A stretch of DNA of 64,000 bases, from positions 38,545 through 102,544 of the forward strand of contig JAEUTQ010000060.1 of NCBI GenBank assembly GCA_016787445.1. Reading direction: 5' to 3'. Position 1 is the stretch's first letter; every line of letters begins with the position of its first letter. The notes beneath the pieces are model-generated. The model did not search any database, was not told the DNA's origin, and was given only the letters and a program-made list of their open reading frames with translations. The DNA comes from Bacteroidia bacterium. Its GTDB lineage: Bacteria > Bacteroidota > Bacteroidia > B-17B0 > Aurantibacillaceae. Both the position numbers and the translations under genes were made by a program. This document shows, in pieces, positions 8,298-16,509 of the stretch.

Positions 8298-11200
8298 TTA
8301 TCTAAATAAAGACACATAACCCTTTATTTCCTCCGATTTTCCATCGATGGTAATGTATTTTATTATATAGAAATAGGAGCCTGAAGGGGCTGCCACTCCT
8401 GCTGTTGTATAACCATCCCAACCGCCACCAATTCCATCCCACTCAGTCATACGCAATCCCCAACGGTCTAAAATTGTGCAATGGAAACTTGAAACTCCAG
8501 TACCACTTGCCTTAAACACATCGTTTATTCCATCAGCGTTTGGTGTAAATACATTTGGAATATTGATGCTGATAGGCTGAATAACATCGATACATTTCGT
8601 TAATGAATCCGCACAACCTACACTGTTGGTCGGAGTCACCATTTTTATACAATAAGTTCCTCCGGTATTGAAAATGTGAGTGGGATTAATAACATTGGTA
8701 ACTGTAGTTCCGTCTCCAAAATTCCAATTGCCGGAATTTCCATAACTGGTAATGCTAACCACGGAACCTGGAGAATGTTGTGTGCCTACTACATCAAAGC
8801 TTGCTGAATTTACCGGTAAAAATGAAATTGTAATTACAGTATTTGTTGATGAAACACAACCAGTGCTGAATGTTCCTGTTGCGTTCACAGTGTATACTCC
8901 GCTGGCAGCATAACAATGTACGCTATTTGTAGATGTACCCGTTGCATCACCATAATCGATAGTTACAGGATTATAGCCATTGGTCACCGAGAAAGTTGTA
9001 CATGAACCTGGACAGAACGGATTTGGATTTAAGACCTCCATGGTAAATGCAGGTGCTGAATTAACGGTTACCGTTGTTGTTAAACTTGCCAAACAATTTC
9101 CATTGGCGCCATCTAAAGTATAAGTTGTCGTAACACTTGGCGTAACCAGTATCGATGATGTATTCAATCCGCCCGGTGTCCAGGTGTAGTTAGTTGCACC
9201 ATTTGCTGTTAATGTGGCGGAACCACCGCAAATCGTAGGGCTGTTAACCGTTAGTGTTGGTGTTGGCGTAACGGTTACGTCAGCACTAGCGGTATTATCA
9301 CATCCATTAGAAGTTCCTATAACAGTGTAATTTGTACTCGTACCCGGGTTCACGACAATTACAGAACCGCTTGAGCCGGAAGGCAACCATGTATAGGTTG
9401 TTGCTCCGCTTGCAGTTAATGTAGCAGATTGTCCCGAACAAATAGCAACACCTGCTAAAGAAACGGAAGGAACTGAATTAACTACCACTGTTGTAGAACC
9501 TGAACCATTACAAACACCGGCACTTCCGTTAACAGAATAAGATGTTGTAGTGCTTGGTGTAACAACAATGGTGGATGTATTCGCACCTGTATTCCAAGTG
9601 TAGCTGGTAGCGCTGCTTGTGGCTGTTAAAGTCACGGATTGTCCTGCACAAATGGTAGGACTATTGATACTCACTGATAATGCAGCGCCTACGGTTACTC
9701 CAACTGTTGATGTTGTAACGCAGATACCATTCGCTCCATTTACTGTATATGTCGTATTGGCAGCCGGTGCTGCTGTAAATGTTGCGCCGGTTCCTGCGCC
9801 CGGATTCCATGTATAGGAGGTTGCACCACTTGCTGATAATGTTGCGGTTTGTCCGGTACAAATTGTTACAGACGGAATGCTTAAGGTAGGTGTTGCCGTA
9901 ACAGAAACTGTTGCTGAAGTTGTGTTTGTGCAACCGGCTGCGTTACTTCCGGTGATTGAATAAGATTGGGTAGATGTAGGACTAACGGTCACCGAACTGC
10001 CGCTTAATCCGCCGGGGTTCCATGTATACGTTGTGGCTCCACTAGCTGTAAGTGTTGCTGTATTTCCGGAACACAACGAAGCATTAGCGACAGCTACTGT
10101 AGGATTAGGACTCACGGTAACTGTTGACGTTTGAGCACCACTACATGCACCAACTGAACCGCCGATTGTATAACTTGTAGTTGAAGATGGATTAACTGTA
10201 ATACTTGATGAATTGGATCCTGTTGACCAGGTATACGTTGTTGCGCCACTTGCTGTTAAGGTTGCTGTTTGTCCCGCACAAATACTTGGATTGTTTACTG
10301 CAATTGAAATCGCTGAACCAATATTTACACTTACGGTGCGTGTATTCGTACAATTGCCATTGGCTCCTGTTACTGTATACGTTGTATTTACAATAGGAGA
10401 AGCAGTAAAGGTTGAACCGGTACTTCCACCTGGATTCCATGTATATGTAGTAGCGCCACTCGCTGTAAGAGTTGCCGTTCCACCGGGACAAATAGTTGTA
10501 GATGCTGCGGCTACTGTTGGAGTAGCTGTAACTGAAACTGTTGTCACCGTATTTCCTAAGCAAGATAAAGAGCTTGTCGCCGTAATCGTATATGATTGAT
10601 TGGAAGTCGGACTAACGGTCACCGAACTGCCGCTTAACCCACCGGGATTCCACGTGTAGGTGGATGCGCCACTCGCTGTTAGAGTTGCTGTTTGTCCGCT
10701 ACAAACAGTCGGAGAATTTACACTCACCGTTGGATTTGGATTCACAACGATACTTGTTGTTCGAGTATTTGTACAAGTGCCATTACTTCCCGTTACTGTG
10801 TAATTTGTTGTTGTTGTTGGAGAAAGCGAAACGGTTGATGTGGTTGGTCCTGTACTCCATGTATAGGAAGTAGCTCCACCTGCCGTTAAAACCGTTGATG
10901 CACCTGAACAAATCGTTGCCGAACTTGCGGTTACTGTTGGTGTCGGTGCAATCACTACAGATGTAGTTCGAGTGTTGGAACAGGTACCGTTATTTCCCGT
11001 CACCGTATAATTAGTTGTAATAGTTGGAGAAACAATAATGGAAGAAGTCGTTGCGCCTGTACTCCATGTATAGTTTGTAGCCCCACCCGCAGTTAAGGTA
11101 GCTGATTGTCCTGAACAAATGGTAGCAGTGGTAGATGTCACAGTAGGTAAACTGTTTGTAGTAACTGAAGTAACTAACGTAGATGTACAAGAGCCATTAC

Positions 11201-13373
11201 TACCGGTAACAGTGTAATTTGTGGCAACTGTTGGCGAAACAACAATAGAAGTTGTTGTTGCTCCGGTATTCCAAGTATACGTTGTTGCGCCACTTGCTGT
11301 AAGCGTAGCGGACTGTCCTGTACAAATACTTAGCGGTGTTGCCGTTAAATTTGGAGCCGCTAGTATTACCACATCCGTAGTTCTTGTTGCAGCACAAGTA
11401 GCAAGTGTTCCACTAATAGTATAAGTAGTTGCCACTGTAGGTGAAACTACAATAGAAGAAGTAGTTGCTCCTGTATTCCATGTATAAGTTGTAGCCCCAC
11501 TCGCAGTTAAGGTGGCTGATTGCCCCGCACAAATAGAAGGACTGTTAACTGTTAGCGTTGGGCCGGTAATTACTGTAATTACCGATGGCACGCGATACGT
11601 TCCTCCATCACAATATCCGGCATATAAAGTGTAAGTTCCAGCCGTTGCGAAAATTGGTGTTACAAAAGGTGAGCCTGTTCCAATCGGAGAACCTCCCGCT
11701 GCAACATTATACCAGTTAATAGTCACTCCTGTGGTAGTGGTACCGGCCGTTAGTGTTGTTGTATTATTAACACAAATAGTTGTGGTAGGTGTAGCTGTAA
11801 TGGTTCGCACAGCGACAAGTGTTCCAGTTGAACCTGCTCCACCACGCGTTGCTCCATTTGGAGGGAAATTAGTACGTATCTGGCTTAGATTCCCGGTGAC
11901 AATACCGGTAGTACCTCCATTAATGGCAACAACTGGTAATGTACCGGTAACACCAACATACCCTCCGCCTCCGCCAGCACCCGGACCATAAGCATCTGCA
12001 CTGGTACATCCACCACCAAAATTAACGGTTCCACCACCGCCGCCTCTTGCGAAAATTGCGGTAGCCGCTGTTAAGTTGGTTGTTCCCACTACATTTAATA
12101 TAACGGTTCCCCCACCTCCGCCACCTCCGGCGCCATCACGACCTGAACAAAATCCACCGGTAGCCGTATTGTTACCATTACTACCATCAGCAACTATTGT
12201 TCCTGCTCCAGTCAAATTTCCATAACACAAAATATAAACCATACCTCCACCATTACCGGCAGGAGTTCCAAATCCATCATTCGCATCACCGGCGCCACCA
12301 CCGCCACCAACAAATAATTTACCGGTTGAATAATCTAACGGTCGGCCACCAAAGCCTCCCATCTTTCTTCGGCCATCACCGCCCCAACCTGTACCTGGAC
12401 CCGGAGGAGAAGTGTTTGGGTTTTGATTATTAGATGAAAACGTGTATCCACCTCTTCCTCCACCTGAAGATGTGACTGTTGAAAATCCGGGAGATTCTAA
12501 ATTCCATGCAGTAACCCAAGTCGGATCAGGATTACCGTAAGCTCTGTATGCCGCAACCACTCCACCGTTAGCTCCACCACCACCGCCTGCATTGTGTGAA
12601 GTTCCGCCGCCACCGCCATTCGCTATGGCACCGCGACAATATAAACTCGCGAGTGGTCGGTAAACACCTGTATCACCCGCTATACTTTCACCTTTATAAG
12701 CACCTTCTACACCCGATATATGTCCGAATTTATCAGCACCTGCAAGCGTAGAAAGATTTTCTACGGCACCACCTCTGAATCCACGACCTGTAACACTGAA
12801 TGATGGTGTTGCGGAAAGTGTGGCATTCGATTCAACCTCAACAACAGCTATTGCTCCAACAGTACCATTCCAAGCAGCTGCACCAATGTAACCTGCTCCG
12901 CTAATGTTTAAAGTTGTATAACGCGGAACGCGCACAATTTGACAACGACCGGTTTGAGTATAATTAAATCTTAAGCCGCAATCGAGACTAAAAGATGTGC
13001 CGCTGAGAATGGAATTGATTTGAGCAAATTCATGATTACCGCAATTATTATAATTAGTAATGTATCCGGATGATGTATCTGTAGGTACAGAACTGCTGGC
13101 GTCAAACCAGGGAGGAGTTGCGCCGCCATTTGTTGTGTTAACACTTGCGCCTTGCATTTGAATAATCATGATCAAATCACCAACAGCATAACCTGCGGTA
13201 CTTCCTACTGAAATAGTAGTATTTCCAACATTAGCGTTAGCGGTGAGAGGTGTATAAATATTGACGATGGTATTAGCAACGGTAATATTACCTGCACCAT
13301 CTTTTCCTCGTTGTGAAAGCGCAACAAAGGATAAGAATAAAAAAACTAAACTTAAAGTACTCGATTTTTTCAT
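8298..13373 (-). CDS. giant T9SS adhesin with Ig-like repeats and gliding-motility C-terminal domain (paralog 2)
   Basis: A 1691-residue paralog of the adjacent adhesin with the same order of parts. These are a signal peptide, a glycine-rich N-terminal domain starting QRGKDGAGNIT, a diverged Ig-like domain, then 12 units of about 69 residues (ICAGQSATLTASGATTYTW type). Two PKD-like domains follow, and a CHU_C/type B T9SS domain begins NIPNVFTPNADGINDVF. The N-terminal halves of the two paralogs match closely, and the tails have diverged. Units 5-7 and 8-10 look like a duplicated three-unit block. The 112-base gap to paralog 1 contains no clear terminator, so co-transcription is possible. The likely role is surface adhesion or gliding. 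The N-terminal glycine-rich domain has no function I can name. Confidence 0.9.
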   Translation of the reverse strand: MKKSSTLSLVFLFLSFVALSQRGKDGAGNITVANTIVNIYTPLTANANVGNTTISVGSTAGYAVGDLIMIIQMQGASVNTTNGGATPPWFDASSSVPTDTSSGYITNYNNCGNHEFAQINSILSGTSFSLDCGLRFNYTQTGRCQIVRVPRYTTLNISGAGYIGAAAWNGTVGAIAVVEVESNATLSATPSFSVTGRGFRGGAVENLSTLAGADKFGHISGVEGAYKGESIAGDTGVYRPLASLYCRGAIANGGGGGTSHNAGGGGGANGGVVAAYRAYGNPDPTWVTAWNLESPGFSTVTSSGGGRGGYTFSSNNQNPNTSPPGPGTGWGGDGRRKMGGFGGRPLDYSTGKLFVGGGGGAGDANDGFGTPAGNGGGMVYILCYGNLTGAGTIVADGSNGNNTATGGFCSGRDGAGGGGGGGTVILNVVGTTNLTAATAIFARGGGGGTVNFGGGCTSADAYGPGAGGGGGYVGVTGTLPVVAINGGTTGIVTGNLSQIRTNFPPNGATRGGAGSTGTLVAVRTITATPTTTICVNNTTTLTAGTTTTGVTINWYNVAAGGSPIGTGSPFVTPIFATAGTYTLYAGYCDGGTYRVPSVITVITGPTLTVNSPSICAGQSATLTASGATTYTWNTGATTSSIVVSPTVATTYTISGTLATCAATRTTDVVILAAPNLTATPLSICTGQSATLTASGATTYTWNTGATTTSIVVSPTVATNYTVTGSNGSCTSTLVTSVTTNSLPTVTSTTATICSGQSATLTAGGATNYTWSTGATTSSIIVSPTITTNYTVTGNNGTCSNTRTTSVVIAPTPTVTASSATICSGASTVLTAGGATSYTWSTGPTTSTVSLSPTTTTNYTVTGSNGTCTNTRTTSIVVNPNPTVSVNSPTVCSGQTATLTASGASTYTWNPGGLSGSSVTVSPTSNQSYTITATSSLSCLGNTVTTVSVTATPTVAAASTTICPGGTATLTASGATTYTWNPGGSTGSTFTASPIVNTTYTVTGANGNCTNTRTVSVNIGSAISIAVNNPSICAGQTATLTASGATTYTWSTGSNSSSITVNPSSTTSYTIGGSVGACSGAQTSTVTVSPNPTVAVANASLCSGNTATLTASGATTYTWNPGGLSGSSVTVSPTSTQSYSITGSNAAGCTNTTSATVSVTATPTLSIPSVTICTGQTATLSASGATSYTWNPGAGTGATFTAAPAANTTYTVNGANGICVTTSTVGVTVGAALSVSINSPTICAGQSVTLTATSSATSYTWNTGANTSTIVVTPSTTTSYSVNGSAGVCNGSGSTTVVVNSVPSVSLAGVAICSGQSATLTASGATTYTWLPSGSSGSVIVVNPGTSTNYTVIGTSNGCDNTASADVTVTPTPTLTVNSPTICGGSATLTANGATNYTWTPGGLNTSSILVTPSVTTTYTLDGANGNCLASLTTTVTVNSAPAFTMEVLNPNPFCPGSCTTFSVTNGYNPVTIDYGDATGTSTNSVHCYAASGVYTVNATGTFSTGCVSSTNTVITISFLPVNSASFDVVGTQHSPGSVVSITSYGNSGNWNFGDGTTVTNVINPTHIFNTGGTYCIKMVTPTNSVGCADSLTKCIDVIQPISINIPNVFTPNADGINDVFKASGTGVSSFHCTILDRWGLRMTEWDGIGGGWDGYTTAGVAAPSGSYFYIIKYITIDGKSEEIKGYVSLFR
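9062..11556 (-). repeat. 12 tandem ~69-residue Ig-like coding repeats with a duplicated three-unit block
   Basis: Twelve in-frame units within adhesin paralog 2. Units 5-7 (about 10122-10743) and 8-10 (about 9483-10121) share the same order of subtypes: a NPGGLSGSSVTV type, a GSTFTA/GATFTA type, then a ...TSYxxxGxxGxC type. They also share linker words (TATPT, GSAISI/GAALSV). A stretch of 29 bases is identical at 9979-10007 and 10609-10637. This supports a duplication of three units together. Confidence 0.8.
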
Positions 13374-13436
13374 TGAGAAATAATCTATTTTATAAGAGAC
13401 TAATATACTAAAAACTAATCGAATTACCTCTATAAA

Positions 13437-14681
13437 CTACTCGGCAGTCAATACGATTTTCCTGGAAAAATAGCGTTCGCCAATTTTTAATCTAACGATA
13501 TAAATTCCTTCATAAAACGTGCTAAAATCAAATAATTCGCGCTCACCAATTGCTTTTTCATCGACTAATTGCTTCCCCTCCAAAGAACTTAACGTAACAT
13601 AAAGAGCTTGCGTTGGGTTGAGATTACTTATTTCGACTGTTTTTTTATGGGTTCGGATGCTAAAAGTTTCGTTTAGACCTAATTCCGCTATTCCCGTCAA
13701 TGAAACAGTCTTGATTATACTATCGGATTTGCACTGATTTGTTGATTTTAACTGCACAGTGTAGGTGCCGGCACCCGGAAAATTGTAAGTGGGGTGTTTC
13801 AAATTACTCCCAAAAGACCAGCTAAAATTATTTGAATTTTTAGATTGATTAGTGAACTGACAATTAAAAGCTGAAGTAATTGAATAGGTAAAATTAGCAG
13901 TCGGAAAATTGGAGCCCAAATTCCAAACACTCACACTGTCTAAAACAGTTTGAGATGAAATAGTTTGAATATTGGTCACATCAGTTGAAGGCAATGAAGG
14001 ATTGTATGTAGATCCAACACATGTTTTCTTGAATATAGAAGAATAAAAAACACAAGCGGCCAAATAAGAGCCGTGTAAACTCGGGTGACTTTCATCCGGT
14101 TGATATAAATCGATGGTTGGATAACTGTTTCTGAAATTTTTCCACGCCACACCAACCGGTGCAACTGAAGTTTTAAAACTATCGCTAAACATCATATAGC
14201 TTTCGCGTAATCGCGCTTGCATACCAATGTAAGTGCACACCGGTGCGTAGCTCGCGCAATTTGAAGCATCTCCGTTTTTCCGTCCCCAGGTCATATAAAA
14301 CATGATTTCAGTACACGGGTTATTGGCGCGAATACTATCACATAATCTTTTAGCAAAAGGATACGTTTGACTCATCACTTGTGATGGAGAAAAAGAAGGT
14401 TCCTGACTTTGCGCTTGAAGAATGACAACATCCCACTGCTGAGATTTTATTTTTTGCAGAGTAGTTGCGTCTTGTGAGTGCATGTTGAACGTATAACCAC
14501 CGGGCGTATTGGAATCATAAATCACAGTATCGGATTTTGAGAGTGCAATATCGGCAACTAACTGCGGTAAATTATTGACGTAGGTATAACTGTTTCCAAT
14601 AAATAAAACTTTTTTCTTTGTTTGTGCCGCTAAGTTCAGGCAAAAAGAAAATGATATAAATAGATAAATTACTTTTCTCAT
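13437..14681 (-). CDS. secreted SGNH/GDSL-type hydrolase with PKD-like domain and T9SS type A tail
   Basis: A 414-residue protein. The signal peptide ends near residue 20 (LNLAAQ). The hydrolase domain (~22-225) begins VLFIGNSYT, with GNS (residues 29-31) in place of the GDS nucleophile motif, and DESH (D196, H199) supplies the block V Asp and His. The pattern resembles the DUF4886 group of SGNH hydrolases. A short PKD-like stretch (~265-325, with FSWSFGS and GAGTYTVQL) follows. The tail of ~75 residues ends FYEGIYIVRLKIGERYFSRK, typical of T9SS type A sorting. It is therefore probably a cell-surface or released esterase acting on acylated glycans. It stands alone between the adhesin pair and a terminator of the upstream gene. 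Confidence 0.85.
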   Translation of the reverse strand: MRKVIYLFISFSFCLNLAAQTKKKVLFIGNSYTYVNNLPQLVADIALSKSDTVIYDSNTPGGYTFNMHSQDATTLQKIKSQQWDVVILQAQSQEPSFSPSQVMSQTYPFAKRLCDSIRANNPCTEIMFYMTWGRKNGDASNCASYAPVCTYIGMQARLRESYMMFSDSFKTSVAPVGVAWKNFRNSYPTIDLYQPDESHPSLHGSYLAACVFYSSIFKKTCVGSTYNPSLPSTDVTNIQTISSQTVLDSVSVWNLGSNFPTANFTYSITSAFNCQFTNQSKNSNNFSWSFGSNLKHPTYNFPGAGTYTVQLKSTNQCKSDSIIKTVSLTGIAELGLNETFSIRTHKKTVEISNLNPTQALYVTLSSLEGKQLVDEKAIGERELFDFSTFYEGIYIVRLKIGERYFSRKIVLTAE

Positions 14682-14766
14682 TCTATAAAATTAAATCTAA
14701 ATAAATGTAGAAAATGGTTGCAGAATAAATCTTAGGCTGTATTCGCTCAATGAAAGGTATAAAAAC

Positions 14767-14798
14767 AAAAAATCCCCCGATTTCTCAGAGGACTTTTT
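14767..14798 (-). terminator. Rho-independent terminator for the 14849-15286 gene
   Basis: On the minus strand an 11-bp stem (AAAAAGTCCTC with GGGGATTTTTT) encloses a ~10-base loop and ends in a T run. Two pairs are G-T wobbles on the minus strand and would be A-C mismatches on the plus strand. The hairpin is therefore strand-specific and serves the minus-strand gene just upstream. Confidence 0.75.
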
Positions 14799-14848
14799 GA
14801 ACCAAAGCAAAATTGCTTAACCCTTAATTATAACAATCTGCTTACTCC

Positions 14849-15286
14849 TTAGTTTAATTTGAAAGGAGGAATTTTGCCTTCTTTCATTAACTGTAAACTT
14901 TTCTTTTTATGTTCTTCGAAATTACCGAATGCCAAAGCATCCAACATTTCCTGACGTGACATATTTGGATTGCCGAATTGCTTACGGATTTCATCCGAGC
15001 AACGATCAACATACTTTTCAAATTTTGCAGGTGCCCACAAATATTCCTTCTTTGCAGCTTCCTTATCGAACTTAAATTCTTCCGGTAAACCACCTTCAAT
15101 TTTAGATTTGATTTCTAAACCTTCGTAAATTTTTGGTAATTGACGGTTATCAAATAAAAATGGTTTTGAAATCATGATCACATGCTTTTTACGCTTAGGA
15201 TCAATCATTGATAAACCTTCAATACGCAAACCTTTTTTCTTTAAAGTGTTGTACTTACTCTCGAAGTTTTTTAGAATCTCAAACAT
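14849..15286 (-). CDS. small conserved-looking cytoplasmic protein of unknown function
   Basis: A 145-residue, lysine- and glutamate-rich soluble protein without a signal peptide or membrane segment. I do not recognise the family. Its N terminus (MFEILKNFESKYNTLKKKGL) looks helical. The middle has a charged beta-type stretch (KKHVIMISKPFLFDNRQLP), and the C terminus contains a helical DEIRKQFGNPNMSRQEMLDA segment. It has its own terminator and a -7 promoter element (TATCTTTG, 15306-15313), so it is a single-gene unit. The 273 bases upstream to the next gene carry nothing else I can name. Confidence 0.75.
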   Translation of the reverse strand: MFEILKNFESKYNTLKKKGLRIEGLSMIDPKRKKHVIMISKPFLFDNRQLPKIYEGLEIKSKIEGGLPEEFKFDKEAAKKEYLWAPAKFEKYVDRCSDEIRKQFGNPNMSRQEMLDALAFGNFEEHKKKSLQLMKEGKIPPFKLN

Positions 15287-15305
15287 GGCTTTTTTGACTT
15301 ATTAA

Positions 15306-15313
15306 CAAAGATA
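15306..15313 (-). promoter_or_regulatory. candidate promoter -7 element (TATCTTTG)
   Basis: Exact match to TAnnTTTG on the minus strand, 19 bases before the ATG of the 145-residue unknown protein. No convincing TTG occurs at the -33 position, so this is half a promoter signal. Confidence 0.35.
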
Positions 15314-15559
15314 CGGCAGGAAATTGTTAATAACTCATGCATTTAGACGAAGGATTGGACTCAAAACGATGAAAAACGGTGAAAAAGCTGTTTTTAACTT
15401 GTTAAAATACAGTTAATTGTGATTTCATAAAATACATAATATATTGATTTTCATATATTTAAAAGTTAATGAATAAGAATGAATTGTTCATTTCTCTTTT
15501 CTTCAACTTTTAGATGAATCGCTATTAGTATCGATGAATAAGGCTAGAAAACACCAGTA

Positions 15560-16486
15560 TTACCACCTTTCCATGTCAAGGAGTTGGCCTCTTTCCTCCT
15601 TATTTCGGAGATTAAAAGATGCTGATAGTTCCCAAGAGCCGGCTGTATTTCCTGATAATTTACTAACCACAACATCATAACCTAGTTGTAACGAAAAATA
15701 TTTTTGTCTGTAACCACTTCGTAATACAATTCCATCCAAACTTTTATACGCGGCGCCCAGCAACCACGAATTAAACAATAAAAAATTACCCCCTACTATT
15801 AATACATTAGCATTATTTTGATTTTGATAGTTAAGCTGCGCCTGAAAAATATTCTTATCATTAAAATATAAATTATAAGAAAGATAACCGGATAAACGAA
15901 CAGGCAATTTACTTACACCAAGCAATCCCTCGTCCGGTTGATTAATATGAAATGCTGATAATCCAATGTAAATGTGATTATAATTGAACAATAAACCCGC
16001 AGATATATCAAAATTTGATTTTCGTTCTGCAGGAACTATATAACCCCATTGCGGAACAAAACTAGAATCAATCAAATCACCAAAATTCAATTTCGAACGA
16101 TCTAATGTTCTAATAAAATAACCTGCCTGAATAGAAGGAATTAATTTTCCCTTTCCATTAAATAAATGGATGTGTTGAGCATAAACTAAATGAAATTCAT
16201 CGCGCTTAAAAAGTCCATCATTAGTATCATCATGCAAATAAATAAAAGCCAATCCACTTTTTGACTTTTTTAGAAAAACGTCAGTTGCGTTGTAATAAGT
16301 TATATAATTAACTGAAAGTGTGGGCCATTGATTCCTGTATAAGAATTGGTTTCTTATCAATCTATTTGTTCCGGCAAAGGAAGGATTTGTATAAATTAAT
16401 GATTGATTGGTGTTAAAGAAAAGTGGATCCTGCGAAACAACATTAAGAGAAAGAAGCAATACATATATAAGTGATAGCATTCTCAT
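15560..16486 (-). CDS. PorP/SprF family type IX secretion-associated outer membrane protein
   Basis: About 308 residues, with a signal peptide (ending ...LNVVSQ) followed by DPLFFNTNQSLIYTNPSFAGTNR. The QDPxF...NPSFAG pattern right after the signal peptide is characteristic of PorP/SprF proteins. The rest is amphipathic beta strand, as in the 14-strand barrels of this family. SprF-type members anchor or help secrete type B T9SS cargo such as SprB. Two type B proteins lie 2-12 kb downstream on the same strand. The frame opens at a TTG nine bases upstream, but the ATG at 16486 gives a better signal peptide. It follows the ddl gene by 23 bases and is probably co-transcribed with it. Confidence 0.88.
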   Translation of the reverse strand: MRMLSLIYVLLLSLNVVSQDPLFFNTNQSLIYTNPSFAGTNRLIRNQFLYRNQWPTLSVNYITYYNATDVFLKKSKSGLAFIYLHDDTNDGLFKRDEFHLVYAQHIHLFNGKGKLIPSIQAGYFIRTLDRSKLNFGDLIDSSFVPQWGYIVPAERKSNFDISAGLLFNYNHIYIGLSAFHINQPDEGLLGVSKLPVRLSGYLSYNLYFNDKNIFQAQLNYQNQNNANVLIVGGNFLLFNSWLLGAAYKSLDGIVLRSGYRQKYFSLQLGYDVVVSKLSGNTAGSWELSASFNLRNKEERGQLLDMERW

Positions 16487-16509
16487 GTCTATCAAATATA
16501 CAAAATCAA

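Noticed and set aside
4063..11556. Regularly spaced similar segments that could suggest a CRISPR array
   Set aside because: Period is ~210 bases, the units are diverged and coding in one frame, and there are no short identical repeats with unique spacers.
9619..12433. Several antisense or shifted ORFs inside adhesin paralog 2
   Set aside because: Same cause: biased composition of the Ig-like and glycine-rich coding repeats keeps the other frames open.
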